From Tetrapyrgos nigripes (taxonomy: Eukaryota; Basidiomycota; Agaricomycetes; Agaricales; Campanellaceae): a DNA stretch of 64,000 bases. Numbering within the stretch: the first letter of the stretch is position 1; the number at the start of each line of letters is the position of its first letter. The translations under genes were made by a program, and so were the position numbers. The notes under the pieces were generated by a model, which had not been told where the DNA came from, made no database searches, and was given only the letters and a program-made list of their open reading frames with translations. The stretch is from contig JAACJM010000003.1 in the NCBI GenBank assembly GCA_013368315.1, positions 992,001 to 1,056,000 on the forward strand, read 5' to 3'. Shown here piece by piece: positions 11,474 to 21,501 of the stretch.

Positions 11474-12059
11474 AGGTGAGTAGTGCATAGTTCCTTTTTT
11501 CCATTTCACTCATCTGCTCGAGTATAGAATGCTGCAGTGGTTTCTTCAAGTCCTCAGTCATCCGCCGACTCTCTTCACGGTCAGGCCCTTTTGGGCCAGT
11601 ACTTCGTGATTACTTTTTTCTATCTATTCCTCATATGATAATATCTATCTATTGCTATATGTATGTTATTTGGGAGACAATATCTGATTATATATATTAA
11701 GCTGAACCTACCAGAATGACCGTATAGAATGCATATCAAGTGCATAGGAGGATGTATGGGAAGTATGGGAAGAAGGTATAGGAAGTATGGGAAGAAGGTA
11801 TGGAGCGGGTATGGGAATGGTTGTATAGGTGCATGGGTGAGTATGGAAAACATGCACCCCCCCCTCCGATCCATACCATGTATAATATGGTATGGGGTGT
11901 ATGGATCCATGCACCCCATACCGTTGCGAATTTCCTGATGGGGCTCAACAGATGCTGGAGGTCGAGGATGAAATCTACCTTAAGATTTTAGAATCCTCCG
12001 ACCTGTTAGTCAGGATCTGTTGAGTCCTCAATCTTCGATCGGTTCTCAACTGTGCATCT
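11474..12059. repeat. Intergenic stretch with GTATGG-rich low-complexity DNA (11,738-11,935)
   Basis: After the stop at 11,473 there is no convincing gene. From about 11,738 the plus strand is dominated by repeats of gtatggg and aagtatgggaagaag. Near 11,870-11,930 inverted GTATGG/CCATAC segments (ccataccatgt, tatggtatgggg, ccatgcacccc) could fold into hairpins. Open frames on both strands here reflect composition only. Confidence 0.6.
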
Positions 12060-12560
12060 TTCACTGATGTCAGAAATACCCATTTATTAATATTTATTCG
12101 TTCTTTGGGTGTCAACCTTTCCCAACCTATGTACCCATTCATTCGTTCTTTGGCTGTCAACCTTTCCCAACCTATTTACCCATTCATTCGTTCCTCACTG
12201 ATGAAATACCCGTGGGCCCATTTATTCGTTCTTTGGCTGTCAACCTTTCCCAACCTATGTACCCATTCATTCGTTCCTCACTGATGAAATACCCATTTAT
12301 TCGTTCTTTGGCTGTCAACCATTCCCAACCTATGTACCCATTCATTCGTTCCTCACTGATGAAATACCCATTTATTCGTTCTTTGGCTGTCAACCATTCC
12401 CAACCTATGTACCCATTCATTCGTTCCTCACTGATGAAATACCCGCGGGCCCATTTATGAGTCGTTCTTTGGCTGTCAACCTTTGCTAACCTATGTACCC
12501 ATTCATTCGTTCCTCACTGATGAAATACCCATTTATTCGTTCCTTCATTCATGACTCGAA
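12060..12560. repeat. Minisatellite, 75-bp unit, about six copies
   Basis: A unit starting tttattcgttctttggctgt and ending ctgatgaaataccca repeats head to tail. The central copies (about 12,220-12,440) are nearly identical and exactly 75 bp apart; the outer copies are shorter or diverged. Because 75 is a multiple of three, both strands stay open with a 25-residue periodic peptide. I regard these frames as by-products. Confidence 0.9.
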
Positions 12561-12642
12561 TATCCATTCATTCGTCTTCCTTACTTGATGTATGTAGCTA
12601 CTAGTATTGGCAAGCCCTAATCAACAGTATTCTCCTTCTCAG

Positions 12643-12649
12643 TATATAA
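12643..12649 (+). promoter_or_regulatory. TATA box of small membrane-protein gene, copy A
   Basis: tatataa lies 59 bp before the ATG at 12,708. In copy B the equivalent tataaa at 24,074 lies at a similar distance, in sequence otherwise conserved around gaactttagra and ttggcatacact. The wrecked copy also retains tataaa near 19,980. Confidence 0.5.
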
Positions 12650-12707
12650 CCAGGATGAACTTTAGGACTGGCATACACTCTCTCATTATTCAAAGCTGCC
12701 CAAAGAT

Positions 12708-13453
12708 ATGGGCTTTGAACTTTCTCCTCATGAACCCTCTGTGGAACAAGCCTTGACTGGTTGTACCTCAGGCAGGTGGTATACCAATCTAAAAGCACTC
12801 TGTCTTGTGTTTTTCATCGTCGCTTCTGTCACCTTGGTCGTCCGCATTCGCCATCCGTGCTTTTCCGTGTCCAGCTTGGAGAGGTTCATCGCAGACCTAC
12901 GACGTTCACTCACGCGTACTTTGGAGGACGGAAGGAGACCTTCAGGCACCGTTACGGTCGCGGATCTTTATGATGATTTGGATAAGTAAGTTTGCATATT
13001 AGCTTGCTTACTACTGTACTTATACTGATACTATTTGATGTTTCATGTAGGATTCAACACCTCTGTGAAGACATTGTGAAGCAGAAAAACGGAAATGTCT
13101 TTTGCTGGTCTTTGCTACACCGTTATATGATGACGTCGTTCAATATACTACAAAATGTTCTTAAATGCTCGGATGAGGCTCAGGTTCTGGAGGTGAAGAT
13201 TAAAGTGAGTGATGGCAGAAGGCTCTTCATACTGTTCCTTCCTTCTTACCTTCCCCATTCCCTCATACGCGCGCAGAATTGCTGTATCACTGTCTCCTCG
13301 GAGTGTGGTACTGGTACTAGTGCTTCGTCTCCTTCGGCGACGACGTCAACCACAGGTATAGAACTGAGAAGCAATTCCAACGCCCAGGCTGCCACTGGTA
13401 CTGGTAGTAGTGGGATCGGAAGTCGTGGAGCTGGAACACAGGCTCGGGTGTAG
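12708..13453 (+). CDS. Small single-pass membrane protein, family copy A (202 aa)
   Basis: Three exons, 12708-12985, 13051-13204 and 13277-13453, joined in frame. The start MGFELSPHEPSVEQAL matches the other copies. A hydrophobic helix (about residues 30-45, LCLVFFIVASVTLVV) is followed by basic residues, suggesting a type II or tail-out anchor with no cleaved signal. Exon 2 encodes the most conserved block (CEDIVKQKNGNVF, then WSLLHRYMMTSFNILQNVL). Exon 3 is Gly/Ser/Thr-rich and ends GTQARV; copy A lacks the VSDLRRQNQT-like piece present in B and C. I recognise no known domain. Paralogous to the genes at 24,140 and 32,633 and to the fragment at 20,633. Confidence 0.7.
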
Positions 13454-14308
13454 GATATAGATTTGGTGGTACCGAATCTTGTACAGTGGAGGTATGTGGC
13501 AAGTCTTCAGTCTAAGTAAAAGGTCGTCTAACCAAGTAGTATACCTAGTCAGACTGTCTGTTGTACTCAAGAATTGGGTGGCAGTCACCGGACTCAAATG
13601 CGCATTTAGTATACCCCAGTTGTTTTGTTTTCATGGATTGCTTTCATATTGTTATCGTACCATTTGTCTGTATATGCATAAGTTGTATAAGTATCGGAAG
13701 TGCTAGATTGTATTCCTGAGGTGACAGAGTACCCATTGTAGTCAGAGATGCAGCGAGAATATGAGTATTGTACAGAAAGCAAGCAAGTTACAAAGCAAAC
13801 CGAAACAATCAGACCAGACCAGACCAGACGAGAGTAGTACTAAATGATACATGAAATGGCTTTTAGAGGGACATCTCCATGTCACCCTGCTCTCATCTCC
13901 TTTTCCACTACCTCTATTAAACTCATTCATCCAGTCCCTTTCCCTGTTTCACGACATCCCATCACAGCACTTAGTCGTCCTATCAACTAAATCCTCCTTC
14001 CCTACTCCCACTGAAGACTCTAACCCTTTCCTCCACCGCCCTCTCCCTCACATCAACCTCTCTCCTCTCCCTCGGTTCATACTACTTCCTTCTCGTGTCT
14101 GTGTCCAATAATCAAGTCGTCTTGGTGCTTTGGGACCTGTCGTACTTTTGTCACGGACCATTCCAATTGCCTTCGCCAAATGCTTCTAAACCGTTTTTTG
14201 ATCATGTCGAGTCCAACATTGGGATACAATTTTACTCGGAACCTTTTGTTGACGTTCTTTGGCCTCGAGACTTTATACGGCTGAGTCAAGTGAAATCATC
14301 CAATGGCT
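13454..14308. repeat. Duplicated 3' flank of copy A, then unassigned sequence
   Basis: From the stop to about 13,870 the sequence parallels the flanks after copies B (25,011 on) and C (33,472 on): the block around cttgtacagtggaggtatgtgg, ttttgttttc(a/c)tggattgct, and the repeated gacgaga(c) tract with gatacatgaaatggct. Beyond 13,870 the parallel ends and no gene was recognised up to the insertion at 14,309. Confidence 0.6.
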
Positions 14309-14315
14309 AGTTAAC

Positions 14316-15493
14316 CCCAGTGAAAACCTGCTATGCACAGGTCCACGTTGGTATGCGCAAATATGCAAGATCTGCGTAGATCTGCGCCTGCTAGTAGATA
14401 TGCGCTCATCTGCGTAGATCTGCGCCTGCTAGTAGATATGCGCTCATCTGCGTATGTATGCATACAGCCGCATTGGTCAGTGCGAGTTTATCGAGGATAT
14501 GTGTAGATAAGCGCTATAGCTACCCTGCTATTACTACTGATATTACTCCCTTATTTGGTATCCAGGCCTCCAGGCCTCATACTGGTAAACCGTATGTATT
14601 ACTATTCACAATACTATCTACTACATCCATCCATCTAAGACTACAGCCAGTACTAAGTCCACTTCCTCAACACACTCCATACTAAAAACCATCTGAACTG
14701 CACTTCCGAGACATCAATCCTATATGACTGAGTAAGTGTCTTTTTACACTGAAGGAACAAAACAGCACCCTCACCTTTCTTTCCTGAGGACACGAAGTGG
14801 GTGTATGCACACAAAAACACGTTCAGTCAGTGTTTGCCCTGGATATCATCGTGATAGTCAGCGACTGGAAATTCCAGGGAAAAGAATATCTTACCTACGC
14901 ATGATTTGCAGGTTTTCCAGCATCTAGAGTACGATGGTCAGTATTTGATGGGCCAAAACAAAGGAGAGACATGTACCTCAAGCCGCTTCCAGATCGTCTC
15001 GCCCTTTGTCATGTCCGTACTTCTGTAGCTAAAAAGGAAAGTGTCGCGTCACGCATGTCGGCAGTCCAGAAGACGCGAATTAGAGAAGAGACCCACCTCG
15101 CCATGTGTCTCGTTTGGTATATATACTGTATGCGTAAGATAAAGAGAAGGCGGGGAGAAAGGGAGGGAGGAAAACAATGAGGAGAGGAAGAGACGAGAGG
15201 AGATGGTGGTAGAGAAGAAAGGAAGGCAGGAAACTTTGGGGTGGCCTGTCGTTTTTCTGGGGCAGCCGTCACGTTGGGTGACATCGAAGTTTTTTGGGGG
15301 GGAAGAGGAAGCACCGCCAATTCCCGACGATGAGAAAAAAAAATCTTCTAAGTCCAAACCATAGCATTGGAAAGAAGTGAGATAGACAACATGACGTCAC
15401 TCAATTCCAGATTGGGAAATTGCGCAGAAATACACATATTTTGCATATTTGTGCATACCACTGCGGACCTGCGCATAGCAGGTTTTCACTGGG
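14316..15493. mobile_element. Non-autonomous hAT-like element, 1,178 bp
   Basis: Terminal inverted repeats begin CCCAGTGAAAACCTGCTATG at the left and its complement closes the right end at 15,493. The similarity continues about 50 bp with a few mismatches. The flanks carry the direct duplicate AGTTAAC at 14,309-14,315 and 15,494-15,500 (7 bp, 8 if one C is shared). Subterminal TGCGCA/TCTGCG repeats, including a 38-bp tandem unit (14,370-14,455), and a polypurine tract (15,150-15,340) fill the inside. No coding region was recognised. Size of duplicate and ends fit hAT-type elements. Confidence 0.8.
14370..14455 (+). repeat. 38-bp tandem repeat inside the hAT-like element
   Basis: Two successive copies of a unit running gatctgcgcctgctagtaga then tatgcgctcatctgcgta. 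Such subterminal motif arrays are where hAT transposases usually bind; that role is inference. Confidence 0.75.
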
Positions 15494-15500
15494 AGTTAAC

Positions 15501-16019
15501 CATGGACTCGTTTCGTCTTCGATGGTGTCGAGGTATGGTGGGTTGTTGGGTGTGTTGAGGATGAAGGGGGATTGGGTAAGTTGTCTGAGTTTCCTTTTTT
15601 TTTCTTCTTTTCTAACAATTATCCTTACATATTTTATGTATGTGACAGCCTACAATCCTCCACATTCTCCGCCATTCCTCTGTGCCAGACCTAAGCAAAC
15701 AACAAGTCATCTCGACTCTTGCAGTAGTTGTGGGGAATCATCTTCGTTCTTCTGCCGCCAATGCCAATGTCAAGTCAAATACTGAAGGCGACAACAAAGA
15801 TATACAAATGCAACTTGACACCAGGACCACCAACACCCTTACTGGCACCACTGACGTCGGCAACGCCAACGGGGTAGGGGATGGAGACGTCCCCTCTCTA
15901 GCACTCTTCTTATCTATCATTATTTCACCTTCGTTGACCCCGACCCCGACCCTGACACCCAAATGGCTCCACTCCCAATCATCCCTTCGATTTGCTCTTC
16001 ATACGAGGAATGACAGAAA
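15501..16019 (+). pseudogene. Possible exon remnant, unrecognised
   Basis: An intron-like stretch ends tatgtgacag at about 15,651. A readable segment follows (IPLCQT-type, then STLAVVVGNHLRSSAANANV) with Thr/Gly-rich and Pro/Thr-rich sequence up to the insertion point of the next element at 16,020. There is no start codon or clear continuation. It may once have joined the sequence after 16,639. Function unknown. Confidence 0.25.
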
Positions 16020-16638
16020 TAGTGTAAGTGTAAGTTGCTCACCTCGCTTAACCTGCATAGTTTAGTGTAAGTGTGACTTGGATAGTGTAAGTAGTTTTGA
16101 TGCACGAAGCTCAAAAGAGTGTAAGTGGAGCACCTTCCAGAGATAAGTGGGGTGCATCAAATGCTATCTCCAGATGTCCGAGCGCCGCCGCATCCATTTG
16201 GGATACATCCCCGCGCTTGCCATGGTACATACTGCCTTCGGGAGTCTATTGATACAAACAGATAGTGAGTAAAGAAGAGAATCTCTGCTTAAGTTCAGTA
16301 TTTTTCAGGGATTTTTACACGGCCAAGTGCAGGAGGCAATGCAAAAGGCGGCCTCCTTGAAGTGGAATCGAACAAAAAATGATACGCATCTATATGCAGT
16401 GCACTCCAAAGTGACTAAAGGGAGCGGGCACAGTCCCTGAGGGCAGGATAGCGCTGACAGGGAGGCAGGACTATGAGCGATGGTGTGGGATCCGTAGCCT
16501 TATTGGGATAATGGCCCGAAGGGGTAGCGGGGCCCGGAACAGCTGTACATGAAAGTGTTACACTCTTGAGACTACTTACACTCTTTAACAGTGAGAAGGT
16601 ATTACTTACACTACTTAGTACTACTTACACTTACACTA
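16020..16638. mobile_element. Short inverted-repeat element (MITE) with GTGTAAGT arrays, about 619 bp
   Basis: The ends TAGTGTAAGTGTAAGT (16,020-16,035) and its exact complement (16,623-16,638) form a perfect 16-bp inverted repeat. Several more GTGTAAG(T) copies stand inside the left end and ACTTACAC copies inside the right end. The only possible duplicate is the dinucleotide TA, so the superfamily is unresolved. A short frame (MSERRRIHLGYIPALAM) at about 16,174 is not enough for a gene. Confidence 0.7.
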
Positions 16639-17540
16639 TACTTGTATATACTCTCTTCATATGGCTTTAATTTCATCTTTAACCTCTCCTTCATCATCTG
16701 CATTGACGTCATCGACATTGGCATCGGCATTAACGTCAACAACAACTACCCCTCCACTTGCATCTACAACGATAATGACAACGGCCACTACCCTTCCACA
16801 AAACCTAGACATAGACCCCCTAACCATCCTTTTCCCACTCTTTCAAATCCTCATTGGATGAGTACGGATGCATACTAAAATCTCCAATACAAATACCACC
16901 AATACCCAATACCACTTCCACTTTGGGGGGGGGTTGGGGTTGAAGCTGCTGAGGAAGGAAAAAGGAAGTCGAGCCAAGGGCAAGTCGACAAAAATGAAAA
17001 CGAAAGCCGCTGAGGTTGACGAGGAAGCAGAAGCGGAAGGTCCAGAGCCAAGACCAGGAGGGGGCACATCAACACCAACACCAACACTGATCCCCTCCCC
17101 CCCCCTCCAACTAACTCTACTCTTCCTAATCTCCCTCCTGGACGTTGCGTATCCTTTTCTTTCTACTTCTACTTTGTCGTCGTCGTCGTCTTCATTTGTC
17201 ATCATTGTCATTAACAGCCCTCCTAACCACCCTCATCAACCTACATCCCCACCCTTCTTGAGATAATTGGACAAGGGGAACCACTGAGGGGGGCTTTGGA
17301 GGGGTCTGCGAAGGTGGAGAGGGAGAGGATTGCATCGCACCTTTTCGACTCTTGTGGTGTTGGCTCTGGTTCTATCACTGGAGAAGGAGAAGGTGGGGTA
17401 GTCGATAACGACATCGAGGATGTGGGCATTGGAGCTCAACTGGGTAGTGGGCAAAATAACAAGAAGAATGAGAAAGGCAAAGGCTAAATGAAGATGAAAG
17501 GAAAAGACCTAGACTGGCGCCAACGTAGAAAATGCTACAC
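16639..17540. repeat. Segment partly duplicated at 27,584-27,938
   Basis: From 17,141 (gacgttgcgtatccttttct) to 17,540 the sequence follows the copy-B region at 27,584-27,938, including cctcctaaccaccctc, gggggctttggagggg, gttggttctatc and ggcgccaacgtagaaaatgc. Both versions have open but mutually shifted frames, so I treat them as non-coding or decayed. The upstream part (16,640-17,140) is Thr/Ser-biased and unassigned. Confidence 0.5.
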
Positions 17541-18130
17541 AAGATGGAAGGTATGGTGGTTGGGTTGTATAAGCTGGAGGAGGTTGTTTTGTAGGCCTAG
17601 GGTGAGCGTTCACGTTGCGAGACAAATCCACGAGTAGATGAGTATGTATGTAGATCTGATTTGCGATTTAGGATTCGTAGATACGTACGTACTTTGATAC
17701 TTGATCTTACTTTGGTACTTAATCTTGGTACCGGTACCGGTACTCTGACTCTGACTGTGCTGTGTCCAGTAAGTAAGATAAAGACAAAGATTTGTTTAAA
17801 CCATTTCTGCCACAAGATTTTTGAAATGTTTTACAAGTACAGTACACCCGGGAATTCGAAGCAACTTCAGAATTTCTCATCAGTTTTCTTAGGGCTCTTC
17901 TCTGTTCTTCTGCCACTTACTAGAACTTAGATTTATGAGAGGCTCCGCTCAGTGATCACTGATCATGACATTCCCAAGAAGTCCCACTGGCCCCAATGCC
18001 CAAGTGGCAAGACAAGAAGGACGCGTTGGACTGACAAGAAGCTACGTAGGTATACCATAAGTAAACTACAGGAGAAGGGAAACCAGCCTGGACCTGCTCG
18101 ACCTGCTGTAACCACCATTAGTCCATTACA
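17541..18130. other. No gene recognised
   Basis: The stretch holds short open frames on both strands without start context or recognisable protein. A small gtaccggtaccggtact and ctgactctgac simple-sequence patch lies at about 17,725-17,760. Confidence 0.5.
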
Positions 18131-18138
18131 CTGACAAC

Positions 18139-19132
18139 CAAGGGGGACCGAAAATTTTGATTTCGTACACTACGTCGAAAAATTTTTTAACGGCCTCTGG
18201 GACCCGACCGACCGACCGATACCTACTAAATAGGGAAGGTATGCCTATATATGGAAGGTGCAACGTGATACTGACCTTCCATTTTTGGCTTACCCTTGGC
18301 TCGGCGGTGTGCGCCTCGCAGGGAAGCCCTAATCCTAACGCGCTGGGGTGGCCACACGGGTATCTAGACATTGGTACTCGGGTGGCGGTTGTCGGGCCAA
18401 CTAGTGAGAAGCAGGGGTTTGGGGGGTCGTGGGGGGTCGCGGGTAGGGGTCTCAAGGGTACGGGTATGGATTTCAAAACCCGTGCTGACCCTTACCCGTA
18501 AGGCAGACCCGCCGTACCCGCCATCCAAAATTTTGTACCCGTAGTTTACCTCAATATATTCACTACTTTGAGTACGTTCTGTGTAATTCTTTAGTACATA
18601 GTTCAATAATAGTATTTTGCCACCACGACATCCAAATATGGGTAAGTGACACGTCGCTGTTCACACGCCGGAAAGCCTTGATCACTGTGGCTGAATGCTT
18701 GAACAAAGCAAAACTGATGTATCCCACCTTCAAAAAATAATATTCCATAGCGAGTAGTTGGATTTAGATAGTTACATTATATATATATACTTGTGAACTG
18801 ACGGGTTACCCGCCAGGGGTACAAACCCGTACCCTTCTGACGGGTAAGGGTTTTCGCGGGTAGGGGTACCGGTACGCCCAAAAATACCCGGGGGATATCC
18901 CTGCAGTTCACTAGGGCCAACTCATTGGATGTACGCCAAATGGCTCAATCACCTTCCAAGACAGCTCTGGATGACAAGAACTAAGTCAAGAACTATAAAA
19001 GGACCCATAATTACACTGATACAAGCCTGTAAACCATAAAAAATTTCACACTTCCAAAAATTTTTAACGACCTCAATGACCCGACCGACCGACCCCCGGA
19101 GTGTACCGGTCCGCAATCCCGGGTCCCCCTTG
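18139..19132. mobile_element. Non-autonomous hAT element, 994 bp, perfect 8-bp target duplication
   Basis: The ends are CAAGGGGGACC (18,139-18,149) and the exact complement (19,122-19,132). The first five bases fit the hAT rule YARNG. CTGACAAC stands on both outer sides (18,131-18,138 and 19,133-19,140). Internally there are many ACCCG/CGGGT motifs near 18,360-18,540 and 18,800-18,890. The block aaaaattttttaacggcct with gacccgaccgaccgac near the left end is repeated near 19,055-19,096. No transposase frame is present. Confidence 0.9.
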
Positions 19133-19140
19133 CTGACAAC

Positions 19141-19925
19141 GTTGACAGTCCGAGTTGTTCCTGCATAGTATGAAGAATCAACAGGAATATGAGGAGGTGG
19201 AATAGGGGTCACACTAAGTAATTTATGCATAAAGCCCAAGTAAGGTCAACCGTCCGCGTCATGATTTATCTACGCTTGCTCCTTCTTAAAAACAAGTTGA
19301 AACAGAGAAAAGAAATATATTGCTTGGGTGAACGAGCGTCAAGGACGTTGGCCTAAAGCGGCTAACCGTGGTCCGTGGTCCGTGACGCTGTCAACGACTC
19401 GCGAGTGCGAGTGAGTCGCGGGATGGCGGGAGCTTGTGGTAGCGAATACGGGCTGGTACGAGAGGTGTAGGGGAGGGAGGGTGGGAGAAATGCAACAGCA
19501 GAATGATTGCGCATGCTTGAATGCTGTCAGATGTCGTCGAGAGGATTGAAAGAGACGACGAGGGAATCAGGAATACCTGGAGCATGCGTACTGTCAGATG
19601 TTGTCGCCGACATACCATATCCCCTGGTCGGCCGGGACTAGATGTCGACGGGAATCTGAGTAAACGGATCTCTTGTGCAGATGTACTCTGCATCAAAGGC
19701 GGTGTCCGAAGTTGGTCCGAAGCTGCAGAAAAAAAAACGCGAGTTTGTGGCGTTGTCGGCTTCAATGAGATGGCCGTTTCTCTTGAAGAAAGCAAGTACC
19801 TTTTTGGATGTGCTATGTATTTATGGTGTCAAAGCTTGATGAAACCTCGTGTGACTCTAGATGCTAGATTATCAGTCCAACATAGAAATAGCTGCTGGAA
19901 AGCGCGAATGTTTTGAACGTCTAAT
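19141..19925. other. No gene recognised
   Basis: A 134-codon minus-strand frame at 19,795-19,391 has no recognisable domain and no paralogue in the window. Sequence just before 19,926 (ctggaaagcgcgaatgttttgaac) recurs at about 22,383, so part of this stretch is itself repeated. Confidence 0.4.
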
Positions 19926-20790
19926 AGCTACGGGGAAGCGCGCGAATCAGCACCATTCTCCTAGGCCTCTCCGGCAGTATAAAGTCATACTGGTCATACT
20001 ACATAGTAATGAATTTTAGGACTGACATACACTGCGCTCAACACGGAGTTGGTTGAGGCGCGAGACTTAATAGTAAATGAAGTCTTGGCGGTAATTCCGG
20101 AAGCAAATGAATAGCACGATAGAATGGCGGAAAGAGCTTTCATGATGCGTATCCTGTTCGGTGAGAGTGGGAGGCTGTGTGGCGAGGTAAGTTATCTACA
20201 TACTATGCTCTCTAGAACTTGGAAGTCTACAGCTCCAGTGAACGGTAAGTTACTATGGATACCGCTTCCCATTATGGGTATAGATTCTGAGTCCTGGCTC
20301 CGAGTCAGAAGAATATTAATCCTGCAAATACCTTGTAACGTACTACTTGCGTACTATATTCATCTGCAGGCAACATGGTATCATGACGGTTGGTGAATAA
20401 AGGAAATCAACGAGAGGTGGTGCTCGCGTCTCCTTGCTGGCTTATGCAGCCCAAGTCTGACGGTGGTTAGTTTGGCTACCTGATCAAGTTGGCATGGAGA
20501 TGCCCACGGCGTGCAGCTGGAGTAGATGCACACAGCGTGAACTCTGGCCGTATCCTCATGGGTCCTTAGTGCCGGTATACCCTATGATCTATCCTATTCT
20601 ACCCCTCATTGTTCAAAGCTCCGCAAAGATATGGGTTATGAACTTTCTCCTCATGAACCCTCTGTGGAAGAAGCTTCGTTGCTTCTGTCACCTTGGCCGT
20701 CCGCCTTCGTCATCCGTGCTTTACCGTGTCCAGCTTGGAGAGGTTCATCGAAGACTTACAACAGTCATTCATGTAGAAATACGAAAAAAA
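19926..20790 (+). pseudogene. Wrecked copy (D) of the small membrane-protein gene
   Basis: 19,926-20,032 matches the promoter of copy B (tagctacggggaagcgc, cattctcc, tataaa, then ttttaggactgacatacact). About 568 bp of unrelated DNA (20,033-20,600) follow. The gene resumes with cctcattgttcaaagctc and ATG at 20,633 (MGYELSPHEPSVEEA). After GAAGAAGC the part encoding the membrane helix is deleted and frame is lost. Homology ends near 20,780 at tcattcatgta. Exons 2 and 3 are absent. Confidence 0.75.
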
Positions 20791-20955
20791 ATATTAATAA
20801 GAACGTTTGACCTTATGTGGTACCAGGGGCAACATATATCGCTAGATGGTTGTACATGAAACGAAAGACTTCAACTCGACCATCGCATGGCGGGCCGGAA
20901 CAGAAAAAAAGGATCAGCCCCAATTTAGTACGTGCCACATGGCAAGGATGGCAGG

Positions 20956-21493
20956 TAGTGCTGTGTTGGAAATTATTTTTGGGTTGTCATAAATGTCAGA
21001 AACTTTTGGGCCCCATGTCAGATAAAATCGGTGTGTAATTTATTGTAAAAAACACGATTTATTACAAGGCTGAAGTTTTCGAGAAAAATGGTGCCAGAAC
21101 GTGAAATTCCAACTAAATTCGCCCCCCAGGGCCATCTGCTTACTCCCAAAGGTGGTATCGAGACCCTGCGCAGGGGAACAGAATGGAACGTATGGCTATG
21201 AGCTCCGGATCGGAATCTTCGGCTTGTGTTCGGCCATATGTTCGACCCACTCTGCCCAAGAATTGCCCTCTGAAGCAACTCTACAGTGGCTTTTGCTCTG
21301 AGCGGGCCTCTCATGAAGGATTCTTGACCAAGAAGACTCAGAAGTACCCAGGAAATGGTCCCTCCGGACCTACAATACTGACAATTTATGGCATGGGTGT
21401 TTAGCATCGCTGTTGTAAGAAATGTTTTTTACGTGTTTTTTACATGTTATAAAAAGGCGTGTTATTTACATCTGGGTTTCCAACACAGCACTA
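20956..21493. mobile_element. Short hAT element (MITE), 538 bp, perfect 8-bp target duplication
   Basis: A perfect 17-bp inverted repeat TAGTGCTGTGTTGGAAA lies at 20,956-20,972 with its complement at 21,477-21,493. The direct duplicate ATGGCAGG stands at 20,948-20,955 and 21,494-21,501. TAGTG fits the hAT rule YARNG. Inside, gtaaaaaacacg and cgtgttttttac motifs face each other. No coding capacity. Confidence 0.92.
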
Positions 21494-21501
21494 ATGGCAG
21501 G

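Noticed and set aside
12184..12460. Open frames MNGYIGWEWLTAKERING... and MYPFIRSSLMKYPF... as repeat proteins
   Set aside because: They come from a 75-bp minisatellite whose period is a multiple of three; both strands are open in the same place and there is no start context or flanking exon.
14316..15493. CRISPR-like or satellite reading of the TCTGCG repeats
   Set aside because: Only two full 38-bp units, located at the subterminal position of an inverted-repeat element with a target duplicate; CRISPR is not expected in a eukaryote.
16020..16638. CACTA-type transposon
   Set aside because: The ends read TAGTG...CACTA, the reverse of CACTA...TAGTG, and no 3-bp duplicate is present.
19391..19795. 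134-codon minus-strand frame as a gene
   Set aside because: No domain, no paralogue, no promoter or splice support; Ser/Pro bias is common in non-coding DNA here.
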